A stretch of DNA of 64,000 bases from Panagrolaimus kolymaensis (lineage: Eukaryota > Nematoda > Chromadorea > Rhabditida > Panagrolaimidae). Below are positions 45,025 through 57,028 of this stretch, piece after piece (position 1 is the stretch's first letter; each line of letters opens with the position of its first letter). Below the pieces are notes generated by a model that saw nothing but the letters and a program-made list of their open reading frames with translations, did not search any database and was not told where the DNA came from. The position numbers and the translations under genes were made by a program. The DNA is taken from NCBI GenBank assembly GCA_028622995.1, contig JAJQJQ010000002.1:8184001-8248000 (forward strand), written 5' to 3'.

Positions 45025-46065
45025 ATGGATGTCAAATATCAACGTGTTATTGATTTGCTTTGGAAATTTTATAGCAAGGATATCGAAAGCTATACACTGA
45101 TTCTTCGTTGCTTGTCTGATGATTTAAAAAAATTTAACTTTTTTGAGGAATCATCTCACTGGAATCGACTTGCCTATGATGTTGACAATGAAGGAGTAAG
45201 TAAGCTTTTATTTTTAAATATATCTACTAAAATTGCGTTTTAGGACTTTAAAATTTTTGGGGATGGCCTTGCAGCTAAGCAAAGAAGTAATCCAGGAAAA
45301 TTTCTTGAGGATGTCATTAAATTGATTGCTAAAAAAGATAAGATTCGAAGTACAAATTTGGGTGAAATTACAGGCAGATACTGTAACCACGTAGCATATT
45401 TTTTTGGTGATGGTTGTGAAAAAATGTTGAAAAATCTTCCAGAAATATCCATAAAAGGCATGGATGGATATTTATCAAAATTAGGAAATTTTGCTGCCAA
45501 CGTTTCTGAAAAATTTGGGAATGGGTTCGTTAGTTTAGTCGCACAAATTTCGAGCTTCGCTAAAAATGGAAGATTGGGTAGTTTAACGCTTGCGCTTATT
45601 CCAATGAATCTTGAAACTATTCGAGCTGTTAATTTATGGAATAATGAAAAAATATCTGGAAAACGGGCAGCTGATTGCGTTTCCAAAGCACTAATAATTT
45701 TTGGTGTTGGTGCTTTAGGCGCTTATTTAGGTGGAACTTTAGCTGCATTTACTGGAAATCCAACCATAACATTTTTGGGTAATTTAACTGGTGGCACGCT
45801 TGGATTATTTCTTGCAAATGGTTTGGCTCATTATTTATGCGAAGCAATCTTTAATTTGCCTCCAACTCAAGCCCTTGAAGATGCATATAAATATCTTGGA
45901 ATTAGCCATCTTGCACCTGATTCTAAAGTTGCAGCTCGATTTCTTTTTCGATTTGAACTTGACCATCCCAACAATACATTAAGTGGATCTCAAGAAGCTT
46001 TTTGTAAATTAACAACTTATATGGCTTTAATTCGAGCTCATCGTGGTGAAACTATTAATGAATAA
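45025..46065 (+). CDS. Glycine-rich membrane, J-like protein (HPD changed to HPN)
   Basis: Exons 45025-45195 and 45244-46065 give 330 residues. It is a paralogue of the gene at 41084-43308 with only one N-terminal repeat exon (RVIDLLWKFYSKDIESYTLI ... HWNRLAYDV). The matching middle (SSFAKNGRLGSLTLALIPMN, NLWNNEKISGKRAADCVSKA) and Gly-rich stretch (GVGALGAYLGGTLAAFTGNP) precede a J-like domain, LEDAYKYLGISHLAPDSKVA followed by RFELDHPNNTLSGS. The HPD tripeptide is HPN here, and the Lys after it is lost, so stimulation of Hsp70 ATPase is predicted to be lost. It could still hold the same membrane position or clients. Shared PPTQALEDAYKYLGI shows recent common origin. Confidence 0.8.
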
Positions 46066-47847
46066 CTTTTTTTAGCTTAATTAATTTATTTATTGTGTTT
46101 TTTATGTTTTGCTTATTTTTGTAAACAACTTTTTTGTGCTTTTTTAAATAAATCTTTTGATTAAATAAAAAATTATAAAGTGTGGAAATCAAAATAACAA
46201 GTTTTGAGTAATAGAGACTTGAAAAACAAAATTAGCGAGCTAAAAATAAAAATTTGTCCAAAAAAATATATTTTGAAATAATATTAAATTACTACATTCA
46301 AACTTTAGAGAAAAAAAGTTTCCATGGTTGCAAAAATAAAAAAATAGGTGCGAAACTTTAGAATGAAAAAAATTTGGTTTTCATTTAAAGAACATTTTTG
46401 TTTATCTGATTATTATTACTATCACGCAATGTAAAGCGTTGATACTAAAAAAGCACAAACAAAAAATGGGTTAAATAAATTTGAAAATAAAAAAGAAGTT
46501 TTTTTGTTGCTGGATTTTTTACTTACAATAAACGAAAAACACTTTGTTTAGAAAAACATCGCTAATTTTTTCTAGTCGACATCGATTTCTCTTTTTTCTT
46601 CTCCTATGGAGGCGATGTACATATTCAACCCAAGCACAAAATAAAAAAAGGATAAAAGCAAAAAATGGCAAGCTTTTTTCTTCATTTTTTTTTTGCTTTG
46701 AAAAAAAACACAAATATCGATTTTGTCATGATCGAGCGTATTTATTAATTTTTTCGTTTATTATCTTTATCGGTTTTAAATATTTTATTAGATATTTTTT
46801 ATTTTTCAAAAAAAAAAAATTAAAAAATAAGTACATTTTTATTTTTAAAAATTTATTGGAATGGTTTCGAAATGTCCAAAATTTCCGAATTTTTTCAGTC
46901 CAAAAGAAACCTTTAATTAGTTTAGTTTAAAAATGTGAATAACTGCCCATTAACAGGAGCATCTCCCTCATCCACACATTCTTTGTGAGCTCTGCAACTC
47001 GAGTTAATCTTCAAAGTTTTTTTATTTGTTTTACAAATGGCATTTTTTAAAATAAACTTTTAACAGTAACATCTTAAAATAGCTAAAAATAAAGTGAATA
47101 AGAAATAATCAAAGAAGTTTTTGAATGATTACTAACTTTCTTCCAGCATAAAAAGAAAAAGGAATAATAAACTTTCCAAATACTTAACACTAAACGCAAC
47201 TTATAATCTTTAAAGGTTAAACCTGCTGCTTTTTACTCAACAAAAAAAACAAATTCAAGAAAGTACAAAATTTCATGCTTAACCAACAAAGGTTGAATAC
47301 AAAAGTTAAAAAGACAAAAAGTTTCGCCTCTTTTTTAACCAATAAATGCTTTGTTTTTCCTCAAATTGATAGTCGAAAAAGTGGGTTTGAAACAAAATTT
47401 TAACGGAAAAAAACGTACATAAAAAAACAATGCATCCACTAACGACACCAAAAAAGCAGCAATGAGTTGAAGAAGAAAAAATGAAGCTTTTACAACCAAA
47501 AAATTACCGTATAACGAACCAACAAAACAAAACAAGTAAATGCAAATAAGCAATCATAACTGTTACGGTACTTTCGTGTTAATGTTTAGCTGGTTTCCAA
47601 TGTTTGAAAATTAGCTGATTGGCATCTCACAACTCACAAAACAAAAACTGCAAAAATTAATTCATTTTGTATGGCTCAAACTCTTATGTAACAACGAGCT
47701 TCTTCCAAAAAAGCTCCAAATAATAAAAGCAAACATAAAACAGAATAACAACAAAAAACATAATAAACTCTTTATTTAAATCCATTACATATGTTTTACA
47801 AACATTACATACAAAAAATAGTTACAAATAATCAAAACGAAATAAAT
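46066..47847. other. Long intergenic region, no supported gene
   Basis: About 1.8 kb of AT-rich, homopolymer-rich DNA. Open frames near 46519-46930 on both strands are Lys/Phe-rich low complexity. No RNA gene, palindrome or repeat recognised. The right end carries the 3' end of the minus-strand gene. Confidence 0.45.
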
Positions 47848-48571
47848 TTATTCAAGGATAGCTATTTTTCCTCCAACACAAATAAAACTTGGTTCATAAT
47901 TTGGCATTACCATAGACATATCGAGCAACTTTGAAGTTCCATCAGGTTTAATCAATTTGATATGAAATTTGAGGATCATTCCATTTGCATCATCTCCATC
48001 AGTTACAGTTTGAATGCATATAGTTTCTGTTGAAGGAAGATCATGGAAAAATGGCTCTTGTTGATTTGATGGCGATGTTCTTGTTGATAAAGCAGCAGCA
48101 TCTTTTGATTCCATTGATGTTGATAATGCTTTTCCTTTCTTCTTTTTTGAGCTTGAATTTTCTGTTTCACCAAATGTTTCCCGAGTTGAAGTCATTGCTG
48201 ATGATGGAGAAGATTTTTCAGATACACTTGATGATGGTGACGATGATGATTGTTGTAATGGAACTAGACGAGGAATTTGCTTGAGTTTCTGAAACAAAGA
48301 AGGTAGGTAAAACGTTACAAATAACAGAATAATAATGGCTTTAATGGCTTTAATGGCTTTTTATAGCTTCAAACAGAAGAAGAAGAAAACATACATAAGC
48401 AACATTATCAATAGCAGAAACTAAAAGTTGTTTGACTTCCTTTCGAACAATTGATGGTTGAAGAAGTTCTCCATCGGATGATCCTTTCGATGATTTTTGA
48501 TGTCGTCGTTGATGTTGTCGACTGTGAAGGCGATGTTGTTGCTTTTGTTTTTGACGCTTTGATGATAACAT
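47848..48571 (-). CDS. Ser-rich basic protein of unknown function
   Basis: Exons 48571-48395 and 48288-47848 in gene order, phase 0 junction, 205 residues. The N-terminus is Gln/His/Arg-rich (QKQKQQHRLHSRQHQRRHQK), followed by a short helix-forming stretch (VRKEVKQLLVSAIDNVAY) and a Ser-rich linker with KKKKGK (possible nuclear signal). The C-terminal ~55 residues are a compact, conserved-looking segment with alternating strands (MILKFHIKLIKPDGTSKLL, VMPNYEPSFICVGGKIAIL). I do not recognise the family. A TTTCAG acceptor and a good GTATGT donor support the model. Confidence 0.65.
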
Positions 48572-49090
48572 TATTTCTTTATTCTTGTTTGTAGTCGATG
48601 AAAATCCCAGGAACCGGAAAGACTTCGTTCGTCAAGCAGCAACTAAAAAAAGTGAAGTGAAATGGAAAAAAAGGAAGGCAAGAGCAAAGAAGCGTTTTAG
48701 GAATTAGCTTTTTTATGGGGAAAAAAATGAGTAAGCATTCATGCAAATTTTTGGGTTGTAAAAGCCGTGGAAGCTGCTTTACCCTCATCAAATTACTAAT
48801 TATGAACTTTGGCAGTTTAGTGTTTGCTTTGGTAGTGGAAAAACCATAGCATAATTGTCTAACAAGAAAATGTAAAAAAAACATTCCACCTTGAAACACT
48901 TTTGGTGGATTCTCTTTCAGGTGTCAATGCAACTCTTGATACAATGTTAAAAATCACAAGAAATAATGGTTAGGTACAAATTTATTTTTACAATATACAA
49001 TTTTTCAAAATACACAAATTAGTACATAAATTAAAGTAATATACAAAATTTATTACAAAAAAATCAGTTATGTTGAACATCGTTAGCACT
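48572..49090. other. Intergenic, no gene seen
   Basis: It holds the 3' UTR of the ligase gene and the promoter side of the Ser-rich gene. Nothing else is supported. Confidence 0.4.
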
Positions 49091-50995
49091 TTATTGAGCA
49101 GCTTTGACAGCTTTTGATGCAGCATCTTGAAGATCTGAAGCTGTAATAATTGATAATCCACTGTTCTTGAGACATTCTTTAGCAGCATCAACATTCGTTC
49201 CTTCCAATCGAACAATCAATGGAACATTGAGCTTCATTCTTTGAGACGCTTTGATAATTCCAATTGCGATAGTTTCACAGTTGACGATGCCACCGAAGAT
49301 GTTGACGAGAATTCCTTTGACCTAAAAGAAAAAGTGTTTAGTAAAGTGAAAAACAAAAAACTAAACTTACATTTGGATCAGATGAAATAATTTTGAACGC
49401 ATGATAAACTTCTGTTTCGGTCACTGAACCACCAACATCAAGGAAATTTGCAGGAGTGCCACCATTGAATTTGATAATATCCATTGTAGCCATAGCAAGA
49501 CCAGCACCATTAACCAAACATGCAATATTGCCATCCATTTTGATATAATTCAAATTATGTTGATGAGCTTCAACTTCAGCTGGATCTTCTCCTTCATGAT
49601 CATCCAGTGCGAAGATTTCTTTTTGTCGAAAAGCAGCACTATCATCGAAATTAAGTTTGGCATCAACAACGAAGACTAAAAATGAAAACATAAAAGTTAA
49701 ACAAAAAAGTGAAGATCAAAAACTAGCAACCTCTTCCATCTTTAGTTTCTCCCAATGGATTGATTTCTATTTGAGTTGCATCTACTTGAATAAAGAATTC
49801 ATACAATCGTTTGATTTGTTCAGCGGCATTTGGAACGAGTTCATTTGAGAATGCCAGAAACTTTGCTATCTTCAAGTATTCTTCATCGCTGATTCCTTTT
49901 GCAATATTGATGGGAGTCTTTAGCATTAATTCAGGACTCTTTGTAGCAACTTCTTCGATATCCATTCCACCTGCTGGTGATGCAACAATCACAGGACCAT
50001 TTGATTCACGATCCATTAAAACAGCAAGGTATGCTTCATGTTTGAGAGGTGTTGCTTCGGATACCATTACTTTCTTTACTTGAACACCAGAAGGACCAGT
50101 TTGTTTCGTGACTAAATGTTTACCAAGCATTTGATGAATGGAAGCAAGAACATCTTCTTTCCTAAAAAATGAAGCGGTTAAAAGAGTGAAAAGAAAAAGA
50201 ATTAGACTATGAACAGCAAGCAGAGAGGTTAATGTGGATAAGTTTGGGAGATCAAGAAACCTATGTTGCATGTAAATAAGACATTACTCAACAATTTTTT
50301 AGTTTTAGCAAGTAGAGCTAATAACAACTAAGTACGATTATAAAAAAATCAGTGATAAGCAACGTTTAGCTTCAAGAATTATTGGTTTGGTAGAACAGCT
50401 ATTGCATCGTCTTTGTCTTCTATCATTAATCAGTTAATAATGGCATGGAATCTTATAAGTACATATTCAAGTCATTGTTCCATTTCCCATCTAAGTAAAG
50501 CAACATTTGAACAAATTTCCCATTTTAGGCATAAACCAATATGACTTCTCATAATAACATAATCTGTAAGTGTCAAAAAGCAAAAGCTAACTAACTTTTT
50601 GGTGATGTAAACACCTCCAAGATCTTCTGGACCACCAATAAATCGTCCTTTTCCACGACCACCAGCTAAGATTTGAGCTTTGACAACATATTCATTGTGA
50701 TCTAAAACAATTCATAGCTTTAGAAAATACAAAAAATCAACAAAGAAACTAACTGAAATCTTTGAGATGTTTTTCTGCTTCTTTGATACTTCCAGCAACA
50801 AATGAATGATGGACATTGCATCCTTTCTTTTCCAATAGAGCTTTACTTTGATATTCTTGAAGATTGAGAAGGCGAACTTGAGTGATTCGCTGAAAAACAA
50901 AAGAAGCGATGAATGAATGTAAAAGGTAAAGAAAAATAAACTAATAAACTTACTGAAGTTATGTTCTTTGCAATAATAATGTTATTTCTTAACAT
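49091..50995 (-). CDS. sucg-1: Succinyl-CoA ligase [GDP-forming] beta subunit, mitochondrial
   Basis: Six exons in gene order: 50995-50954, 50889-50754, 50701-50596, 50161-49731, 49675-49371, 49321-49091. Phases agree; 416 residues, normal length. The N-terminus is a short amphipathic mitochondrial leader ([14 protein letters not shown]), then [16 protein letters not shown] starts the ATP-grasp domain, with [37 protein letters not shown] and [15 protein letters not shown]. The CoA-ligase domain has [14 protein letters not shown] and [14 protein letters not shown]. The enzyme pairs with the alpha subunit to convert succinyl-CoA, GDP and phosphate to succinate, CoA and GTP in the TCA cycle; resemblance is closer to the GTP-specific (SUCLG2) than the ATP-specific form. 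Confidence 0.95.
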
Positions 50996-51997
50996 GTTGG
51001 CGGATGGAAGAAGATCAGCAGGATGTTGATTGAAAGTTGAATTGAAATAATTTGCGACGATTGAAAAAAGAAGAAAGATGAAGAGCGAAAGCAAGCAACT
51101 GCTGCAAAAAAGGCAATCAGCAAATAATGAAAGTGAATCAATGAAAACGCGTTTCACGCAAGTTGAATGGCAAAAAGTGTATGAATGGTAAAAATTTGCA
51201 TGAATGGGTTAATATAGTTTTTGGGCAAGGACAAAAAAGGGAAACCATCCATGTTTTTTTTCTTTCATAAAGCTTTTATTGATTCCTCAAATTTTTTGAT
51301 TGAAAATGGAAATATTTGAGTCTTGGAAGGTTGATGATGTTAAGAAAAGTTTTACCTAACGGATTTGCAATGAAATTATTTAGTTCAATTTTATAGTTAG
51401 AAAACATTGAAGATAAATTTATTGGTATGTAAGTACTTGGATTTCAACAAAAGCATAGAAATCAACGTTTTCTAACGTTATTGAAATATGGAAGATTGCT
51501 TATCGGAAGCAAAACGTTAGCCATTGAATGCTTTGCTTTTTACTTATTGCATCGTTTGATATCATTGTTACTAAGCCATATTGGTATTCAACATTAGTTG
51601 TTGAAGGAAAAATGTCACTATAAACTCAATCAAATTACAGAAGCTTTGAAGCTGCAATGCTTTTATTAAAAACTTGCTGGAATCAATGCTACAAATTTGG
51701 TTCAAAGATTAAAAGGCATTGTAATAAATCTTCTTTTTTTCTCTGCTGATAACAAACATGACATTGTTGAAGCTTATCGAAGTAACTAAACAAGCTATAT
51801 ATTCAATATTTTGATATCGTAATGCAATCAAAAAATCTGTGAAAGCAAAAAGTCAAACACAATAAAACCTTAAAAGCTGAGGATATCCAGTGAAATGTCA
51901 TAATACAAAGTTTTTTTACACATTTAAGAGTTTATTCATACAAAATACATACAATAACAAAACAAACAAAAAAACAATGATAAACTAAAGAGAGTAT
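50996..51997. other. Intergenic, promoter side of the ligase gene
   Basis: About 1 kb with no coding support. Slightly less AT-rich than the other gaps. A short open frame overlapping 50996-51157 extends the ligase frame upstream but is not conserved-looking. Confidence 0.4.
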
Positions 51998-53243
51998 TTA
52001 TGGAGCTTCTTTCAAATGTTCTTCACCACCATATTGTTCCAGCAATTTTCTCATTCTGTCATTTTTCAAAGTATCACGTTGCTCGTCGACTTTCTTCTTG
52101 AATATTTCTAGCTTTGTTGGTTCAGCAGTGGCATGAACATCGATGCCTTTTCGTTGAGCATGCCATGCAAACAGTTGAGCTTCATTGGCGTTGTTCACTT
52201 CTCCAGTATATCGAACATAATTTTCACCAGCGAAACGTGCAGATTCAACTTCTTTACCAGGTACTCCCTAAAAAATAACGATAAAAGAAGCAAATTAAAA
52301 GCAACAACGTGTTGTAAGACATCACCCAAAGTTAATAATTAAGCAAATACAAACATACCAAAAATGGATTTTCTCTCATCGATCTTGATTTTGGATCATA
52401 ATATGGACCATTTTCTTTGAGATTGTACAAATACTTGGCAGTGTCTTCTCGGATTCGTAAATTTCTAACAGTGATTCTTGTTCTTGAATCCATATCCATA
52501 GTTTGAGCTGGAGCCATTTCATCAGCATATTTATCATCGTCAGCTACTTCGCCATCTTCTTCTTCTTGTTCAGCATTGATTTCACTATTCTTCATCTTTT
52601 CTGCTTTCATAATCTTTGCAATTTCTGCCATTTCTTCATGTTCTTTTACCACGGTTTCAGAGTAAGTTGACGGATCAAATCCATTCCATCGATCACGTTT
52701 AGCATCATAATTCAGAGGTAAATCAGGCTAAAAAAGGCATTGATTAGTTTCAGAAGAAAATTTGAAAGGTAAACATACTTGAACGAAATCATCTGGAGCA
52801 AAATCAGCTTCAGTGTATTTGGCAGTAAGTTTTCGAGGACGATCAAAGCATTCAACCTTCTTATGTCCCATAGCTCCACAGTTCTCACAGGCACCTTTTC
52901 GAAACTTGCTAGCAATTTTGTTGGTTGTTCCTTTTGCATACCATTCATTCACATTTGCAAAGTTCTTTTGACGTTCTTCGTGAGGTCGTTGATGCTTCAA
53001 AGTTGGACCATTTGTTTGAATATACCATGGAGTTTTTTCGATGAATTCAGGAATATGTGGATTGATATCTCTTCCCGTTTCAATGTCCACCATAGCAGGA
53101 GCAGTACCAGCTTTGCGTTGTTCTTCCAAATCTTTGAGTCCTTTGAAATCATTTCTTTTTCTTTTTGTTGCTTCATCTTCTTCACCTGGTTCTTTAGCAT
53201 GTTTGATCAATTCTGATACAGGAAGCTCCGATGGTCTTTTCAT
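51998..53243 (-). CDS. slu-7: Pre-mRNA splicing factor SLU7, C-terminally shortened
   Basis: Exons in gene order 53243-52779, 52727-52359, 52267-51998 give 367 residues. Recognised by PHIPEFIEKTPWYI, the CCHC zinc knuckle CENCGAMGHKKVEC (C-x2-C-x4-H-x4-C), FDRPRKLTAKYTE, PDLPLNYDAKRDRWNGFDPS, RNLRIREDTAKYLYNL, PYYDPKSRSMRENP and LLEQYGGEEHL. SLU7 acts in the spliceosome's second step, helping choose the 3' splice site. Known animal SLU7 proteins are about 570-650 residues; this one ends three residues after EEHL, before the conserved C-terminal third. Either the gene is truncated, or further exons were not found: no donor is evident before the stop. An acceptor-like TTTTCAG at about 53255 suggests trans-splicing or a 5' UTR intron. 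Confidence 0.88.
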
Positions 53244-53357
53244 GTTGTTTATGAAACCTGAAAAGAATGATGACATAATAAAAGGTTTTGAAAGATTAAA
53301 CAAAGTAAGGACATGTCGCGAAGTACGTTATAACGAAGTCATTAAAGGACCATATTC

Positions 53358-53532
53358 ATTTCATCTTTTTTTCAAACACGCGGCTGGATATTCCATCATG
53401 CTGCAATATTGCAAAGCCCGTAAAGTACAGTAATTTGAACGTAAAATTACTGTACATTACTGTACTTTACGGGCTTTGCAATATTGCAGCATGATGGAAT
53501 ATCCAGCCGCGTGTTTGAAAAAAAGATGAAAT
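53358..53532. repeat. Perfect 77-bp inverted repeat with 21-bp loop
   Basis: Left arm 53358-53434 and right arm 53456-53532 appear perfectly complementary (for example GCTGGATATTCCATCATGC against GCATGATGGAATATCCAGC), including the 7-base homopolymer. The loop is 21 bases. It lies ~115 bp upstream of the slu-7 start. A transcript would fold into a long hairpin. Confidence 0.9.
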
Positions 53533-54023
53533 AAACAGGGCCCTTTAAACAAAAAAAGTGTAAAGCATTTTTCAAGGATGAAAAAATGGAGAGAAGAAAG
53601 AAAACTTGAAATATGTTTTTGATCTAAAGCTTGGAAGCTTCTTGTTACGATATTGGCGTTGCAAGATTCAAAAGGATTAGAAGAACTTGAAGGCTGCTTG
53701 CTTTTTTCTTTATCGATTTTGGGTTGTTGTTTATTGCTTTATCAATCACCCAACTTTGCACTCAACTGTAAATTTTTGAATTTTCTAATAATAAATCCAA
53801 CCAACGACTTGCGTTGACAAGAAGACGGTTATGATGGAAAAGGTTATGTATAATTTAAGGCCAGCATTTTATGTTACTTTTTTTCAAATCCCAAACACAA
53901 ATATTTTTAACATCAATGAATACCAAATTGTTTTAAAAAAAGTTTATTACACATATAAATAAAGTTATAAAAAATATACAATTATTATTACAAACACATA
54001 AATTTAATAAGTTTTTTGTTCGA
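53533..54023. other. Intergenic, no gene seen
   Basis: No coding signal. The right end holds the 3' UTR of the membrane protein gene. Confidence 0.4.
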
Positions 54024-56279
54024 TCATTGATGATGAATTTTCTTTGTTGATTTCTTGCTTATGTTGCTCTTGGTTTTCTTTTTCTTCTTGCTCTTTTCAT
54101 GATGATCAATAACAGCTGGAGTTGGCTTTGTTGTTACTTCTTTTGCAGGAGGAGGTTTGGTGTCGCTAATAGTGTTCAAAGCATCCAGATCATCAAAATA
54201 TTTTGGATTCTTTTCATAAGCTTTTTCGAGGATGTTGATTGGAAATGGCATTGCTTCACGTTGAACAGGAGAATAAGCTTTACGAACTTTTGCAGCTTGA
54301 CGACTAAAAACAAAAAACAAAGATTAGTTGACAAAAATATGTTATAAAAAAATCATACCGAATCCAAGTGCATACTTTCCTTCGATTGAATTCAGAAAAT
54401 CTTGGTTGAAGAGCTATGACATACAAAAGTGGAATGGAAAACTTTGAGATGAGTTCAAAATCAGCTCCAATATATTGATAATATTCAGCTCCAAAAGCAA
54501 AGTACGACAAGGAGACGGAAACAACAGGTGAACGAAGATAATGTAATCCATGACGTGGCATGTATCTGATTTCTCTTTTATCATTGAAGTAAACCCCAAC
54601 TCGATCCAATATTTCTACAGCTTCAGTTCTAAAAAGGCTATTAACATAAAGTTTGATCTTCATATAAAAGGAACATACGCAATCTTGTTTAATTCGTCGT
54701 ACATGGTGCTGAGCGGAACACAAAAGAGATTGATTTCACGATCATAGTTTTCTCTGCGAGCATGAGGATATCGACTAAAAGAAGGTGCGGTAAAACGAGA
54801 GATATAAGTAAAATAAAACTTTACCGTTCCATCTTTTGAATGATGTCATAATCTTCTTTACCAAGACATCCAAAACGAGATAATGATGCAGGAGGAGATT
54901 CAACAAGGACTAACACGTTTTTTATTGGAATACTTTCAAGTGAATCATGCTTGGTTGAATGCTCAGATTTCACGATCAATCGAGTTGGTTCAGGATATGT
55001 TACTTTGTTGAGGATCGTTGGTTTTTCATGCGCAGTAGGTTCAGCTGAAGGATGAGGAGGAGCTTCGATAGTTGATATTGGTTCCCCTGATAGCGCTAGT
55101 TCCTTTGGTTGTTGAATTTTGGATTCTTTCTTTGAGACTTTTGGTTCATATTTGGTTGTCGCTACAGCTTTTTCAGGTTCGGTTTCAGCAGCAAGAACTT
55201 CTTGAGATACAAGTGCTTCTTCTTTCGACTTTGGAACTTCCTTTTCTTGTTGAGGCACAGCAGCATCTTTCTTTGGATCACCACCAATTCTTCGTTTGAT
55301 GCAACGTTTCCATCTGAAAAAAAAAGCAAGCAAATTAGTAACATAGTAAAGCGTTAAATAAAGTAAGCATACACAATAACGATGATAGCAATGATGATAC
55401 AAAGACCAATGATTCCCAAGACAATTCCCAAAACAATCCATAAAGTTTGAGCACCTTCAGTGTTTTCTGTGGTTGAATGCATAACTATTGATGGCGCTGA
55501 TGTTGTTGAAGCAGCAGGTATTGTTTCATTGTCCTTTTTGATAATTGCATGTTTCTGAAATTTGAAAACTTATGATGAGGTAAAAGTGAAAGAAAGACAT
55601 ACGATTCTTAGAGGACATGATGGATCAGCTACAATAACATTCAAGTTCATATAACCATTTTCACCAATTTTAGGATCACAGCTGAACCATCCATTATTGA
55701 ATAGCAAAGATTCGTCAAATTTCATTTGAGCCATACTACATCCCATTCCATCATATTTTAGATTAACTAAAAAGAATATTACTTGTTAATTAACATATCA
55801 AAATATATCAACAAACCATTGTTCATGAACCAATATTTCGTTGCATCCATTTTAGCTTGAAAGTAACATTGTGATGAACCACATGAAGGAGATACAGCAT
55901 CATCCGATATTTTACCAATCACAGCATCATAACAAACGAAGACCCTGAAACAAAGGATTCCATAATAATAAATAAATAAATATAAAACTTACTCTCCCAT
56001 ACAATCCTTTTCACATATTCCTAAATTCAAGTTGCCACCTTTCAATAAAACTTCAATAGGACCAGATTTTGTTATGACGAGATCTCCACCATCTTCTAAT
56101 AAACCATCAGAAGCCAATGCACCATCAATACTGGAGAGTGATTTGCCAGCAATTTGTTTCAATGTTTGATTGATTGTCGAAGAACCAAGTTGAGAATCAC
56201 TTGAATTGTATCGTTGAGGTCTTGATGAAGAAGCAGCAGACGTGATTGATAGCATCAGAATCACCAAGAGTTTCAGCAT
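54024..56279 (-). CDS. Single-pass type I membrane protein, nematode orphan
   Basis: Eight exons in gene order: 56279-55993, 55944-55817, 55766-55603, 55554-55373, 55313-54825, 54774-54679, 54628-54359, 54303-54024. All phases agree; 631 residues. A signal peptide (MLKLLVILMLSITSAASSS) leads a ~210-residue ectodomain with paired cysteines (LGICEKDCMG, FVCYDAV, SPSCGSSQCYF, GMGCSMA, FSCDPKIG, DPSCPLRI). One transmembrane helix follows (LWIVLGIVLGIIGLCIIIAI), then a basic stop-transfer (WKRCIKRRIG), a Lys/Glu/Pro-rich linker, a folded-looking cytoplasmic region (RYPHARRENYDREINLFCVP, LHYLRSPVVSVSL) and a Lys-rich C-terminus. It could be a surface receptor or adhesion protein. No catalytic motif is seen. 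Confidence 0.82.
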
Positions 56280-57028
56280 TTTTTGAAAGTTGATTGATTC
56301 AAGCGAAATGAAAATCAGGAGAATGGATGCGACGACGTTGTTGTGAATTTGTAGTCGAATGACGATAAAAATGAGAAAAACGTTTGTCTAACGCTTTTAT
56401 AGGCAATGTCAAAATCATTCTAAAAAAATGAAGACATGTAAATTTCTTTGACTGACAAAACGTGAGTTACAGTTTTTTGATGCAAACTAAAAAAATTTGG
56501 GTTTTTATTTTACGAAGAAATTAATTTCCTTCTAAGAGAAAAATGGCCTTAAACTTGCTTCAGATTTTTTGTTTGTGAAATTGCTAATTTCCACTGCATC
56601 CATAACTTTGCCTTTAGAAAACGGTTGTATTACAAAAAGTTAAAATGGTTTACAAAAATCTTTATTAAACAAAAAAGTACATAAACGCTTTAATTATTTC
56701 TTTGATTTTGTTGATTTCTTTCTTTTTGGCTTTCTTTCTTTCCTGATCAACGAAAGCTCGAACTTTAGCTTTTTGGTGGCGGCTTTGTTACTATTTTTTT
56801 TGATGCTTCCAATGGTTGTCAAGCGTCTTCCTTTCTCAAGGTTGATTCAATCAAAAAATAAATCAAACTAAAACTCATGAGCGTTTATTTCTTTTCTCTC
56901 GTTATTTTTTTTATAAAGAAACTAGTTTTTTTTCTGTTACATTACAAAAAATAAACAAAAATAAAAGTGTTTATGTAATCTTTTCTTTAGGTCTTTATGG
57001 TTACATGAGAGAAATTAATAAATAATTA
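56280..57028. other. Intergenic up to the retrotransposon
   Basis: No complete gene. On the minus strand around 56690-56800 there is a Lys-rich open stretch ending in a stop near 56692 that could be a remnant, but it has no start or splice context. Confidence 0.35.

Noticed and set aside
45240..45686. 148-codon minus-strand frame
   Set aside because: Shadow of the J-like gene exon at 45244-46065, whose family match and phase are clear.
46544..46930. 128-codon plus-strand open frame
   Set aside because: Phe/Lys-rich low complexity with a competing frame on the other strand; no supporting signals.
52779..53216. 145-codon plus-strand frame across slu-7
   Set aside because: Antisense shadow of the slu-7 first exon, which has the zinc knuckle and conserved blocks.
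56690..56800. Lys-rich minus-strand remnant
   Set aside because: Short, no start, no splice sites, no recognisable family.
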